Notes: generated from the letters alone by a model not told the origin. DNA of 24,545 nt from an uncultured Christensenella sp. (GCA_905210905.1 CAJLYQ010000025.1:1-24545); one strand, 5' to 3'. Counted from the stretch's first letter, positions 1 to 8,127 are shown. Numbers and translations: made by a program.

Positions 1-49
1 GTTTAACTTTGGCTAATCGTATTATATCCTTAAATAAAATATTTTATAT

Positions 50-79
50 ATAATAGCATACGCATACGCAAAAAGTCAA
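50..79 (-). promoter_or_regulatory. Leftward sigma-A-like promoter for a gene outside the window
   Basis: On the minus strand a TTGACT -35 box (74-79) is followed after 18 bp by a TATTAT -10 box (50-55). The surrounding DNA is very AT-rich. Transcription would run off the left edge. An AAGGA-like ribosome-binding motif lies further left (near 28-32), but no start codon for the served gene is visible. This is inferred from box matches alone. Confidence 0.45.
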
Positions 80-84
80 CAACA

Positions 85-185
85 TAAAGCCTTTCCCGGA
101 CAAAGCACGTCGCGTTATAGTGAAGTGTGAATAGTTATGGCAAAGAAAACAGGAAATAACAGAACCACCGTATAAAGCCTTTCTC
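85..185. repeat. Partial copies of the same palindromic repeat
   Basis: The opening motif of the 219-272 element recurs imperfectly. One copy begins ATAAAGCCTTTCCCGG near 85. Another, AACCACCGTATAAAGCCTTTCTC, lies at 163-185 and matches AACCACCATATTAAAGCCTTCCCC at 211-234, including the upstream flank. The shared flank suggests local duplication rather than independent insertions. The partial copies lack the second hairpin and the GGATGAGGGG end. Confidence 0.45.
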
Positions 186-218
186 GTTGTAGAGAGAATA
201 GGCAAATTACAACCACCA

Positions 219-272
219 TATTAAAGCCTTCCCCTTGGGGGAAAGGTGTCGGTGAAACCGATGGATGAGGGG
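219..272. repeat. Palindromic interspersed repeat of gut-Firmicutes type
   Basis: The element begins AAAGCCTTCCCC and contains two hairpins. CCTTCCCC pairs with GGGGAAAGG across a TTG loop (227-246), and TCGGT pairs with ACCGA (249-261). It ends in GGATGAGGGG. From memory, elements of this plan (AAGCCTTCCCC...GGGGGAAGGTG...GGATGAGGGG) are common between genes in gut Clostridia. Read leftward it lies in the 3' region of the feo operon and could act as a processing or termination structure. Confidence 0.7.
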
Positions 273-338
273 TTGACAACGCAGTAAACTTTTGTCGTGC
301 GATATACTTATACAAGCACTACACTTGTTGCGTAATGA

Positions 339-428
339 GATGCAACGCTCGGCGTTGCTTGCGTATAGGGATGCAACGTCCCACGTTGCCGTCCCACGTT
401 GCCGCTCGGCGTTGCCGTCCCACGTTGC
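339..428. repeat. Array of 13-bp hairpin-forming units
   Basis: Four tandem 13-bp units fill 377-428 (CGTCCCACGTTGC at 377, 390 and 416; CGCTCGGCGTTGC at 403). A fifth, separated unit lies at 346-358. Two units preceded by GATGCAA form perfect 7-bp stems: GCAACGC-TCG-GCGTTGC (342-358) and GCAACGT-CCC-ACGTTGC (373-389). The two unit types differ at the inner stem position in a paired way (C:G against T:A). The array lies just beyond the 3' end of the feo operon. Its function is unknown. Confidence 0.75.
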
Positions 429-433
429 GCCGG

Positions 434-595
434 TTATTTATCGTTGGGTTTATCGGTTTTACGAAAGGAGCAACCGTTGCGGAAAAAGGGGTTGCAGCGG
501 CAACCGTTGTGTTTTTTTGGGGATAGAACGGCATATAAGGCAAGAAAAAACCAAACGGTAAGGAGAAAGAGTGCGACGAAGTCAACGATTTTCAT
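434..595 (-). CDS. FeoB-associated Cys-rich membrane peptide
   Basis: This 53-residue product has one N-terminal membrane helix (about residues 4-25). A short basic tail with three cysteines follows (C32, C34, C42, in NGCRCNP and RNGCSF). Small peptides of this plan, encoded directly after feoB, form the FeoB-associated Cys-rich membrane protein family (Pfam PF12669). Their role in ferrous iron uptake is unproven, but membrane and iron association is assumed. The ATG lies 2 nt beyond the feoB stop, with an AGGGGGA ribosome binding site inside the last feoB codons, so translation is probably coupled. The Cys density is lower than in many family members, and the assignment leans on position and architecture. 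Confidence 0.75.
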   Translation of the reverse strand: MKIVDFVALFLLTVWFFLALYAVLSPKKHNGCRCNPFFRNGCSFRKTDKPNDK

Positions 596-597
596 TG

Positions 598-2604
598 TTA
601 TAATCCCCCTATCAAGGTGATGGCGGAGTAAAAAACAAACGCAACGGCATATGCGGTAAGACATTGATTTGCGGCAATCAACGCCGCTTTCAGGGGCGAG
701 CGGAGTTCTTTGCCGATCGCGGAAATCGCCGCTGCGCAAGGAGTGTATAAAAGGACGAAAAGAAGGAACGAGTACGCGCTCGCTAAGGTGAACGCGCTCG
801 ATATTCCGTCGGGGTAAAGTATGCCCATAGTACCTACGACCGCTTCTTTCGCCGTGAACCCCGCTACGAGAGAAGCGACTATTCGCCAGTCGCCTAAACC
901 GAGCGGACGGAACAACGGAGAAAGGAAATCGCACAGATAAAACAAAACGCTTTCTTCCGCGTTTTCGGTAAACGTAAAAGACGGATCGAACGAGCGCATC
1001 GCCCATATCGATACCGAGGCGATAAATATCGCGCTGAAAGTTTTTCCGACGTAGTCTTTCGCTTTGTCCCACATTAGTCTAACAACGTTTTTGGGTGACG
1101 GAAAACGGTAGTTAGGGAGTTCCATAACGAACGGTACCGGTTCGCCTTTGAACTTCGTCGATTTGAGAAAGAGCGCGAAAATCACGCCGCAAAGTATGCC
1201 TATGAGATATAAAGAAAACGTGACTAAGCCCTTATATTTCGTAAGACAAGAGGCGCAAAAAAGAGCGTAAACGGGGAGTTTTGCCGAACACGACATAAAC
1301 GGCAAAAGCATTATCGTCATTTTTCTCTCCCTGTCGGACGGAACAGTTCTCGTACTCATCACTGCAGGCACGGTGCAGCCGAAACCTATAAGCATAGGAA
1401 CTATGCTCCTGCCGGACAAGCCGATTTTCGTAAGCAGTTTGTCGGACACGAACGCAATCCGCGCCATATACCCCGTGTCTTCGACGAGCGACAAAAAGAA
1501 GAACAAAGTAAGTATGTACGGCAAAAACGCAAGCACGCTTCCTACACCCGAAAAAACGCTGTTTTTTACCAAAGAAACGAGAACTTTGCTCGCTCCGTGC
1601 GTTTCCATAGCGGATACGCATACCGTTTCCAGTTCGTCTATTCCGAGTTGCAACAGATCTTCGAAAAATTTCCCTATCAGTTCGAACGACAGCAAAAATA
1701 CGGCGAGCATAACCGCAATAAAAATCGGTATCGCCGCATACTCGTTTGTTAAAACGCGGTCTATTTTGTCGCTGCGGCTTTTGGCAAGGCTTTTCCCTTT
1801 CGTGAAAGTTTGTCCGACGAAATTTTCTATTTGAGAATAACGTATATCGACAAGCAAAGCGTACCTGTCGGTTTTAGCGAAATTTTCCGCATTCTTTATT
1901 ATTTTTTCCGTTTCGACTTTTTCTGCGTCCGACAAAATTATCGGATTTTCGCCGCTTATTATCGACGTCGCAACGTAAGTCGGAGATAAACCGTTTTTAT
2001 TCGCATTTTCCTTTACGACGTCGCAAACCGCCGAAACGAACGAGTTTTTCGGATAAATCAAGTCGCCGGGATAAATTTTCTCGCCGGGAATAATCCGACC
2101 GCGAGAAAGGTTTTCGGCGGCGTGTTTTTCTACGGTTTTTTTTGCGACGGAAACGAGTTCTTTAATCCCCGTTTTTTTAAGCGCACTGACGGGAACGACT
2201 GGTACGCCGAGAAGAGAAGACAGTTTTTCCGCGTTTACGGAAACGCCGTTTTTCTCCGCTTCGTCAATCATATTCAGCGCGACGATTACGGGTATGCCTA
2301 GTTCGAGAAGTTGAAGAGTAAGATAAAGGTTGCGTTCGGGGTTGGTTGCGTCCACGACGTCGATTATTCCGTCCGGGCGAGAGTTAAGAAGATAATCCCC
2401 GGCGAGTTTTTCTTCGGCGGAATACGGGAAAAGAGAGTAGATCCCCGGCAGATCGACGACGGTAAACCCGTATTTTTTCGATTTGCCGCTTTTTACGTCC
2501 ACCGTCACCCCGGCAAAATTCCCCACATGGCGATTAGAGCCGGTTAAAACGTTGTAGAGCGTGGTTTTTCCGCAGTTGGGATTGCCGCTTAGCGCAAAAA
2601 TCAT
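598..2604 (-). CDS. feoB: Ferrous iron transporter FeoB
   Basis: This 668-residue protein imports Fe(II) through the cytoplasmic membrane. An N-terminal G-protein domain shows G1 GNPNCGKT (7-14), the G2 threonine in AGVTVD (T34), G3 DLPG (51-54) and G4 NMID (111-114). A helical cytosolic segment follows, then a polytopic membrane domain with the two conserved gate motifs GFGCTVPAVM and SCSAKLPVY. Length and order fit a complete FeoB. The ATG overlaps the feoA stop (ATGA), and the Cys-rich peptide follows 2 nt after the stop, giving the usual feoA-feoB-small peptide order. No Fur-type or other iron operator could be assigned with confidence. Confidence 0.97.
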   Translation of the reverse strand: MIFALSGNPNCGKTTLYNVLTGSNRHVGNFAGVTVDVKSGKSKKYGFTVVDLPGIYSLFPYSAEEKLAGDYLLNSRPDGIIDVVDATNPERNLYLTLQLLELGIPVIVALNMIDEAEKNGVSVNAEKLSSLLGVPVVPVSALKKTGIKELVSVAKKTVEKHAAENLSRGRIIPGEKIYPGDLIYPKNSFVSAVCDVVKENANKNGLSPTYVATSIISGENPIILSDAEKVETEKIIKNAENFAKTDRYALLVDIRYSQIENFVGQTFTKGKSLAKSRSDKIDRVLTNEYAAIPIFIAVMLAVFLLSFELIGKFFEDLLQLGIDELETVCVSAMETHGASKVLVSLVKNSVFSGVGSVLAFLPYILTLFFFLSLVEDTGYMARIAFVSDKLLTKIGLSGRSIVPMLIGFGCTVPAVMSTRTVPSDRERKMTIMLLPFMSCSAKLPVYALFCASCLTKYKGLVTFSLYLIGILCGVIFALFLKSTKFKGEPVPFVMELPNYRFPSPKNVVRLMWDKAKDYVGKTFSAIFIASVSIWAMRSFDPSFTFTENAEESVLFYLCDFLSPLFRPLGLGDWRIVASLVAGFTAKEAVVGTMGILYPDGISSAFTLASAYSFLLFVLLYTPCAAAISAIGKELRSPLKAALIAANQCLTAYAVAFVFYSAITLIGGL

Positions 2605-2822
2605 AGGCGCACAGAGATCCGTCCTGCGTCGGAAAGGCGCAAAGACAAAACGTATCCGCGCACTCCGATTTGCACGGGATCACCGCCGGGAGCAAACTTA
2701 ACGACGGTGATTTTCGTTTTCGGAGTCAATCCCATATCGAGTAAACGACGACGAAAAATTTCGCCGCCGCCCACTGCGACTATCGTCGCGGTTTGTCCGA
2801 TTTTTAAGTCGTTTAACGTCAG
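2601..2822 (-). CDS. feoA: FeoA, SH3-like partner of FeoB, with a CTG start
   Basis: This 73-residue product, beginning M/L-TLNDLKIGQTATIVAV, reads as a full FeoA. It has the basic RRRLLDMGLTP stretch and ends GVRGYVLSLRLSDAGRISVRL, the family's usual C-terminal half. FeoA is a small cytosolic SH3-like protein that supports FeoB. The frame is closed by TAA 12 nt upstream of CTG. No ATG, GTG or TTG lies between that stop and the conserved N-terminus, so CTG is the only sensible start, with AAAGGA 4 nt before it. The next GTG would remove 16 conserved residues. The stop overlaps the feoB ATG. A base error turning ATG into CTG cannot be excluded. Confidence 0.9.
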   Translation of the reverse strand: MTLNDLKIGQTATIVAVGGGEIFRRRLLDMGLTPKTKITVVKFAPGGDPVQIGVRGYVLSLRLSDAGRISVRL

Positions 2823-2844
2823 ATTATCCTTTTATAAAAAGATT

Positions 2845-5800
2845 TTATTCGCCGATAAGGTCAAAAATTACTATCGAACGGAATTCGTCCGGGTTGTCTT
2901 CGGGAATAACGTAAAATTCAAGGTGAAGTTCCGCTCCGTCAAAGGAGAGCGTTTGCAGATATCTCTTTATTTCTTCCGCGTCGACGAATTCGGACTTGTC
3001 GAAACGGATTTCCGTGCAATACGTGCCGGCGCGTTTCGAACTCAAACTTTCAAAAAAGGCTTTAAGACTCGTTTCGTCGGAAGCAACCGAGAATTTGTCC
3101 GAATAGTTCGCGCTTGTCGTAGCGACGGGAACTTCGCCGTAAATATGCGCAACGTCCGTTCCTTCGGTGTACAGGTCGATAAAATCTTCGTCCGAGATAA
3201 ACAGGTAATCGTAGTTTACCGCAGGTCGTCCGTCTACCGTCACCATTCCGCCGGCAACGTCCGCTACGTACCATTTTCCGTCGACGTAAACTTTGTTAAA
3301 CGTGTGCGTAGAGCCGAGAGCGTAAGCGGTTGCGGTAACGCACGTTATACCCGCTATGCGACAGAGAGCGGCGTACGCTTTGGCTATGCCTACGTCCGTG
3401 CTTGCGTGATTGCCGGTAAACACGCTTTCTACCTTGAAAGCAACGTAGCGGTACAGTTCGCTGTTGCCGACCGTGCCGTAAAGCGTATCTATCTGCGGAT
3501 CCAAAGCGGTGTTCAGCGCAATATAATCGAAGAACGCCACCGCCTTTTCTTCGTCCGTCATCTGCGAATTCGTGACGCGTACCACGACGTTTTTGAGTAT
3601 CTTATACAGATTAACCAAAGATTCGTCGCCGGGTACGGGGCGATAACCGCGTATCAGCATTTCTACGAGTTCGTCCGAAGTGCGAACCGTAACTTCGTCG
3701 AGCAAATCTACGGGCAGTCCGCTTACGTCCACGTCTTCGGATACGTCGGATACGTAACGCAAACTTTGCGAAGTTTCGCCCTTGGGAGTGGTAGTGTTTT
3801 TTAACGACGTATTGCCGTTAGGGAACATTATCGAAACTCTCACGCCTTCTTCCCGTTCGGCAAACTGAAGTCTGAACTCTGCTTTGTACGGAAGCACCGA
3901 CGCCGCCCCGAAGAACAACTTCGCTATATCGGCGTAGTCGCCGTAAGAAGTAAGTTCGTCTTCGCTTAGTCCGTGCGGATAAATCGTTTCGTATCTCGCC
4001 GCGTAAGTAAACGGGATATACAGATTCGCCGAGAATGCGTCGTAGATTGCCGAGCCGTAAATTACCGTGGATTTCTGAACGTAAGTGTTCGTCGACGGAC
4101 GGAACGCCGTAACGAACGACAAATACGAGATAAGATCGTTCATATCGGTGAAATAACCGTTTATCGCGGGCGCGTCCATAATTTTCGTTTCCGCTACCGT
4201 GTAAGAACGGGACGCGTTGTTGTAGCCGATTATCGAGAAGAACGGATACAGCGTTTCGCCGAACGCGGCAACGTGCGTTTTGTCGCTCGTTCCTTGCTCG
4301 TTCAGGCTCCCGTAATGAAGAGTAGGGGAGTACGAACCGTTCTTTTGCTTAACTCTTATGTCGAAAACGTCGTTCAAAGAAACCACGTCTTTGTCTATAT
4401 AACAGAAATTGCTACCGAACCTCGAAGAGCCGGGATTTGCGCTGTCGATAAACGTTACTTCGCCGCTCTGCAACGTAAGTTCTATAACGTAAGCAGGAAC
4501 AGGACCGTAATTGTTCCACTTAACGAACACCTGATAACCGTTGCCGCCGTTCCTGCCGCCGATACCTTCTACGGTAACGTCGCTTACCAAGGGATAATCC
4601 TTGTCGGACAAACGTTTTACGTCGCCGCTCGCGCTGAAAGGAAGAAGGCTTTCCGACGAAGAATAAGCGTATTCGTATCCGTCGCCGTAAACTCTGATTA
4701 CGTCGCTTACGAGTTCGTAGGCTACGTTTTCGCCGCTAACGAGCGTGGTGGCAGGCACACCGCCTATGGACGCCGTTACTATCAGACGGAACGCTCCGCT
4801 TTCGTTAAGGGGCATAACGAGTTTTTTGCCGTTTTGTGTGTCGGCGTAAAGCGTTTTGTCTTTTGCGTCGTAATTACCGGACTCGTCGCAACGAACGACG
4901 TACCAGTGATAACTGTCGGGCGGTAATCCGTATTCGCGCGGAGAAGGGGAAACGACGAGAGTGTCGCCCACCGCAAATTTTTCCGCAGAGAAAGTGAACT
5001 TCTGCTGACTTACGAGATTGCCGTTTACGTCAAGCCCTTTCGCTATGAGCGAATAGTCGCCGGTCACGTTTATCCTTCTCGTAAGGTTTCTGTCGGTAAG
5101 GGAAGTAGTCGCTATTCTGACTTCGTTTTTCGCGTCGGAAGCAAACGACAAATCCCACGCGTAAGAAACTATCGTTGCGGACGCGTCGCCCGAACTTATG
5201 TCGAAAGTAACTTCATCGCCGTAGCGATAACCGTCGTACACCGCCGACAGGTTTTCGTAATTAAGTACGATGCCGTTAAATGCGTTGTGACAAGAAATAA
5301 TATCGCTTTTAAGCACGACCGGATTGCCTTGCGCCGGACGAACGACTACTTTGATGTAATAACTGAGTTCGGTCGTGGCGGTGGGAATATGCGTGTACTG
5401 AAGTCTGTCTTCGTTGGAATCCACGCGCGCCGTTTCGCCGATATACCAGGATATTTCCGGGGACGGATCCACGTTTTCGCCGAGAATAAGCAAGGTAAAA
5501 TCAATGGGAGTGTAGTTGCCGATGACCTGATTGAACGACGGATTGCCCGATACTTCGAGTTGATAATCGCCGGTTGCGTAAGAAACGAAAACTTCGAGAT
5601 AGTTGGTTATCGTTTTACCGGTACGGGTGGTGCAGGTAGCCATAACCCGTGCGTATCCCACGCCCACGGGAGTAACCGTTCCGTCGGCGGTAACCGTGCA
5701 GATATTTTCGTTGGTGGAAGAAAAAGAGGCGTTTCTGCCGTCGATCGCGTGCGACGGTTTGTATACCGCGGATATTACCGCAGGCTTGCCGTTGTAGACG

Positions 5801-6258
5801 AGCGAAAGATTTTCTTCGGAAAAACCTACCGAAGAAACGGCGATGTCTTCCACTACTACGCTTACGGTAAGCGTCGCTTTGGAATTCGTCGTGCTTGTAA
5901 CGGTAACGGGAACGACCGTTCCGTCCGTGACCTTGTGCGCGGTAAGCAAACCGGTTTCCGAAACGGTGAGATAACCGTGATAATCGGACGGAACGTAATA
6001 GACGAGTTTCTTGTTCGTCGCGTCGGCAGGTTCGGTTACGATATTGAGTTGTTTCGTACTCGGATCGCCCGAAGACGACATATAAATATTCGCCGAGCCG
6101 TCCGCAATGCGCAGGGATTTGACTTCGATATAGTCTTCGCCTTTAAACGAATTGTCGTTAAGAGAGCCGTTGCAGGCGCATAAAACGCACAAAAGCGTAA
6201 CGACGATAACCGCCGTTAAAAAAAGAACTGTTATTTTTCCGTTGATTTTTCTCATCAT
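2845..6258 (-). CDS. Large lipoprotein with Ig-like repeats and a transglutaminase-like domain lacking its catalytic Cys
   Basis: This 1137-residue protein has a signal peptide and lipobox (L26-C27-A28-C29), so it should be anchored on the outer face of the membrane. Two bacterial Ig-like (BIG2-type) domains follow at about 44-137 and 138-225, with NEN-CTVTADGTVTPVGVG typical of the family. A long unassigned region follows, probably with more beta-sandwich modules. Residues about 890-1010 resemble a transglutaminase/protease core. His985 (THTFNKV) and Asp1000 (GKWYVADV) are present, but the expected catalytic Cys of the GxCxGYA motif is Ala959 in GIAKAYAALC, so catalysis is unlikely. It is the first gene of the likely feo operon, 22 nt before feoA, which suggests but does not prove a surface role linked to iron. 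A TTGACA-17-TATTAT promoter lies so close to the start that the mRNA may be leaderless. No ribosome binding site is visible. Confidence 0.85.
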   Translation of the reverse strand: MMRKINGKITVLFLTAVIVVTLLCVLCACNGSLNDNSFKGEDYIEVKSLRIADGSANIYMSSSGDPSTKQLNIVTEPADATNKKLVYYVPSDYHGYLTVSETGLLTAHKVTDGTVVPVTVTSTTNSKATLTVSVVVEDIAVSSVGFSEENLSLVYNGKPAVISAVYKPSHAIDGRNASFSSTNENICTVTADGTVTPVGVGYARVMATCTTRTGKTITNYLEVFVSYATGDYQLEVSGNPSFNQVIGNYTPIDFTLLILGENVDPSPEISWYIGETARVDSNEDRLQYTHIPTATTELSYYIKVVVRPAQGNPVVLKSDIISCHNAFNGIVLNYENLSAVYDGYRYGDEVTFDISSGDASATIVSYAWDLSFASDAKNEVRIATTSLTDRNLTRRINVTGDYSLIAKGLDVNGNLVSQQKFTFSAEKFAVGDTLVVSPSPREYGLPPDSYHWYVVRCDESGNYDAKDKTLYADTQNGKKLVMPLNESGAFRLIVTASIGGVPATTLVSGENVAYELVSDVIRVYGDGYEYAYSSSESLLPFSASGDVKRLSDKDYPLVSDVTVEGIGGRNGGNGYQVFVKWNNYGPVPAYVIELTLQSGEVTFIDSANPGSSRFGSNFCYIDKDVVSLNDVFDIRVKQKNGSYSPTLHYGSLNEQGTSDKTHVAAFGETLYPFFSIIGYNNASRSYTVAETKIMDAPAINGYFTDMNDLISYLSFVTAFRPSTNTYVQKSTVIYGSAIYDAFSANLYIPFTYAARYETIYPHGLSEDELTSYGDYADIAKLFFGAASVLPYKAEFRLQFAEREEGVRVSIMFPNGNTSLKNTTTPKGETSQSLRYVSDVSEDVDVSGLPVDLLDEVTVRTSDELVEMLIRGYRPVPGDESLVNLYKILKNVVVRVTNSQMTDEEKAVAFFDYIALNTALDPQIDTLYGTVGNSELYRYVAFKVESVFTGNHASTDVGIAKAYAALCRIAGITCVTATAYALGSTHTFNKVYVDGKWYVADVAGGMVTVDGRPAVNYDYLFISDEDFIDLYTEGTDVAHIYGEVPVATTSANYSDKFSVASDETSLKAFFESLSSKRAGTYCTEIRFDKSEFVDAEEIKRYLQTLSFDGAELHLEFYVIPEDNPDEFRSIVIFDLIGE

Positions 6259-6267
6259 ACATAAATA

Positions 6268-6296
6268 ATAATATAACTATTTATTTTTTTTGTCAA
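6268..6296 (-). promoter_or_regulatory. Promoter of the lipoprotein-feoAB operon
   Basis: A perfect TTGACA -35 box (6291-6296) and a TATTAT -10 box (6268-6273) are separated by 17 bp. Only 9 nt separate the -10 box from the first ATG at 6258. The transcript should therefore begin about 0-3 nt before the start codon. Confidence 0.75.
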
Positions 6297-6332
6297 TGCG
6301 CGTTATTCTTAAAATTGAATATTATTAAAGAA

Positions 6333-6351
6333 GACCTCCGAAAAGGAGGTT
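6333..6351 (-). terminator. Terminator-like hairpin after the symporter gene
   Basis: ACCTCC (6334-6339) pairs with GGAGGT (6345-6350) across a 5-nt loop, extendable by a G:T pair. On the minus strand it is followed by CTTCTTTAATAATA, a moderate T-rich tract. It lies 31 nt beyond the symporter stop and upstream of the lipoprotein promoter, so it probably separates the two transcripts. Confidence 0.65.
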
Positions 6352-6381
6352 TCCGTAAATCTTAGCGTAAAGCGAGTTTTT

Positions 6382-8127
6382 TTATTCGTTTTCTTTTTCT
6401 TCTTCGACCGCAATCGCCGCCGCCGCTTCGCTTTTGTCGATTTCCGCGTTTTCCACTGCGGGAACGGCGTTTTCGCCGAGTGCGCCAAGTCCTGCGTCGG
6501 TGCCTTCGTTTTCGATTTCGGCGAGCGTTTCGCCGGCGAGAGCCGCCTGAGCCTGTTTGCGTTCGGCTATTTCGAGTTTTATTCTTTCGTAGGTTTCGTC
6601 GTTAAGAATGAACTTCTTTTTGTAAATAATCATCGCGATAAGGGTAAGCAAAGCCGGGATAAGGCACATCGCTATGAGAAGTCCGTTCTTTTTGGAATCG
6701 GGTACGCTTGCCAGCAGGTCGTTTACCTGTTCAAGCATTTGCTCGTTCGAGATTTCGTGGCGGCTCGCCTGTCTGTCGAGCGCGCTTATACCGTTGGTCA
6801 CGCCGAGTACGCCTACGGCGAGATAAACCACCGTTACGAAAAGTTGTTGCAGAGCGGAGGACATTTTGGCGGTAAACGGACGAAGAGAGAAGATAAGACT
6901 TTCTTCGCGCTTGCCGGTTTTCCACTCGTTGTATTCGACGGTGTTCGATATGTTAAGGAACATCATATTGTAGTAGCAACTTTGCCCTAGGCACGCAAAG
7001 CCGTAAACGAACATCATCAGAATGAATTTAAGGTTGAACTTCATTCCGAGCACTTCGAAAAGGGGATCGCCGTTGGGGACGGCAAGACCCAGTACGAGCA
7101 ACAAAGCGTATCCGCCCACGATAAAGCAACCGCCGGTGTTGATAAGACGCGTTCTGCCCATTTTCTTCATTAAAGCAGGAAAAAAGATGGTAAACAGTAC
7201 CGTCATTATGCCGGCAAGAGCGGAGAAAACGGTGGTAAGAAGTCCGTCGTAACCGAAGTTGAAGTACACGTAAGTGGTAAGAAGTCCGCCGCCGATTACG
7301 CCCGTACCGATACTCACTATCGTCATAATCAAAGCCGCGTAAAGAAGTTGATCGTTGTTTTTAAGCACGCGGAACATATCCTTTACGGACAGTTTGGAGT
7401 CGTCGCTATTTTTAGCGGCGGGAGCGTTTTCGTCGGATTTGCCTTTGATTACTTCGGTGTGATCCTGAACGCCGAAGAAAGTGATAAAGGTAGAAATCAT
7501 AAGGAATACGGCGCAGATTATCGAAATCCACATATACGCGCTGCGCGCGCTGCCGCCCAAAAATCCCGAATAAGTGGTCGTGAGAGCGGGGATAGCGATT
7601 AAGGCAAGACCGCCGCCGGCGGAAACCACGAGTTGGGTTACGGACGAAAGTTTGTTTCTGTCGTGAGTGTTACGCGCAAGGTGCGGAAGAAGCGCCCAGT
7701 AAGAAATGTCGTTCATCGTGTAGGTTATGCTGAACGCTAAATACATTACCGCAAGAAGAGCGATAAATCCCCAGCCGTCCGTCGGCAAAGAAAACAGCAA
7801 AACGATAACGATACAGGTAGTGACCGCTCCGATCATTATCCAGGGACGGAACTTGCCGAACCGCGTTCGGGTGTTTTCCACGATACCGCCCATAATCGGA
7901 TCGTTTATTGCGTCGAAAATTCTCGCTACTATAATGATAACGCTTACGAAAGTGAACTGTAAGGCGCTGAGAGTTTTCGTAAAAAGTATAAACGAGATAA
8001 GGTTGGTTACGAAAAGGTTATAGGCAAAATCTCTGCCGAAAGTTCCGAGAGCGAAACACCAGAAGTTCCGCTTTGTGAGTAGTTGTTTTTCTTGCGCGAG
8101 TATACCGTCTGCGGCGTTAGAAGACAT
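6382..8127 (-). CDS. GPH-family (MelB-like) sugar:cation symporter
   Basis: This 581-residue, twelve-helix membrane protein has the hallmarks of the glycoside-pentoside-hexuronide:cation symporter family. FDAINDPIMGG and RFGKFRPWIMIG lie in the N-terminal half, and NTVEYNEWKTGKREES in the C-terminal half. It should import a sugar or glycoside with a cation; the substrate cannot be read from the sequence. The C-terminus carries an unusual tail of roughly 50 residues rich in Ala and Glu, longer than in standard family members. A GTG at 8133 is also in frame but overlaps the GGAGGT ribosome binding site, so ATG at 8127 is preferred. The gene is monocistronic, with its own promoter and a downstream hairpin. 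The broken gene at 11643-13067 belongs to the same family. Confidence 0.92.
   Translation of the reverse strand: MSSNAADGILAQEKQLLTKRNFWCFALGTFGRDFAYNLFVTNLISFILFTKTLSALQFTFVSVIIIVARIFDAINDPIMGGIVENTRTRFGKFRPWIMIGAVTTCIVIVLLFSLPTDGWGFIALLAVMYLAFSITYTMNDISYWALLPHLARNTHDRNKLSSVTQLVVSAGGGLALIAIPALTTTYSGFLGGSARSAYMWISIICAVFLMISTFITFFGVQDHTEVIKGKSDENAPAAKNSDDSKLSVKDMFRVLKNNDQLLYAALIMTIVSIGTGVIGGGLLTTYVYFNFGYDGLLTTVFSALAGIMTVLFTIFFPALMKKMGRTRLINTGGCFIVGGYALLLVLGLAVPNGDPLFEVLGMKFNLKFILMMFVYGFACLGQSCYYNMMFLNISNTVEYNEWKTGKREESLIFSLRPFTAKMSSALQQLFVTVVYLAVGVLGVTNGISALDRQASRHEISNEQMLEQVNDLLASVPDSKKNGLLIAMCLIPALLTLIAMIIYKKKFILNDETYERIKLEIAERKQAQAALAGETLAEIENEGTDAGLGALGENAVPAVENAEIDKSEAAAAIAVEEEKENE

Larger units (their letters stand above)
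1..433. other. Gene-free region carrying repeats
   Basis: No convincing coding sequence is present. The open frames here translate the repeats themselves and have no ribosome binding site or recognisable family. The content is a leftward promoter near 50-79, the palindromic element with its partial copies, a short inverted repeat ACAAG/CTTGT near 312-328, and the 13-bp unit array. Confidence 0.7.

Noticed and set aside
115..315. Minus-strand open frame of 66 codons across the palindromic repeat
   Set aside because: Its peptide (HPSVSPTPFPQGEGF) is the translation of the repeat element; there is no ribosome binding site and no family match.
339..428. CRISPR-like array
   Set aside because: Units are 13 bp and directly abutting, with no unique spacers and no cas genes nearby.
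292..620. Several open frames of 60-90 codons over the 13-bp array and the 3' end of the feo operon
   Set aside because: They are low-complexity Arg/Cys-rich translations of the repeats on both strands and overlap the Cys-rich peptide gene and feoB.
2707..3804. Long plus-strand open frame of 365 codons inside the large lipoprotein gene
   Set aside because: It is antisense to a gene with signal peptide, Ig-like domains and a transglutaminase-like domain; the composition is Arg/Val/Phe-rich shadow type.
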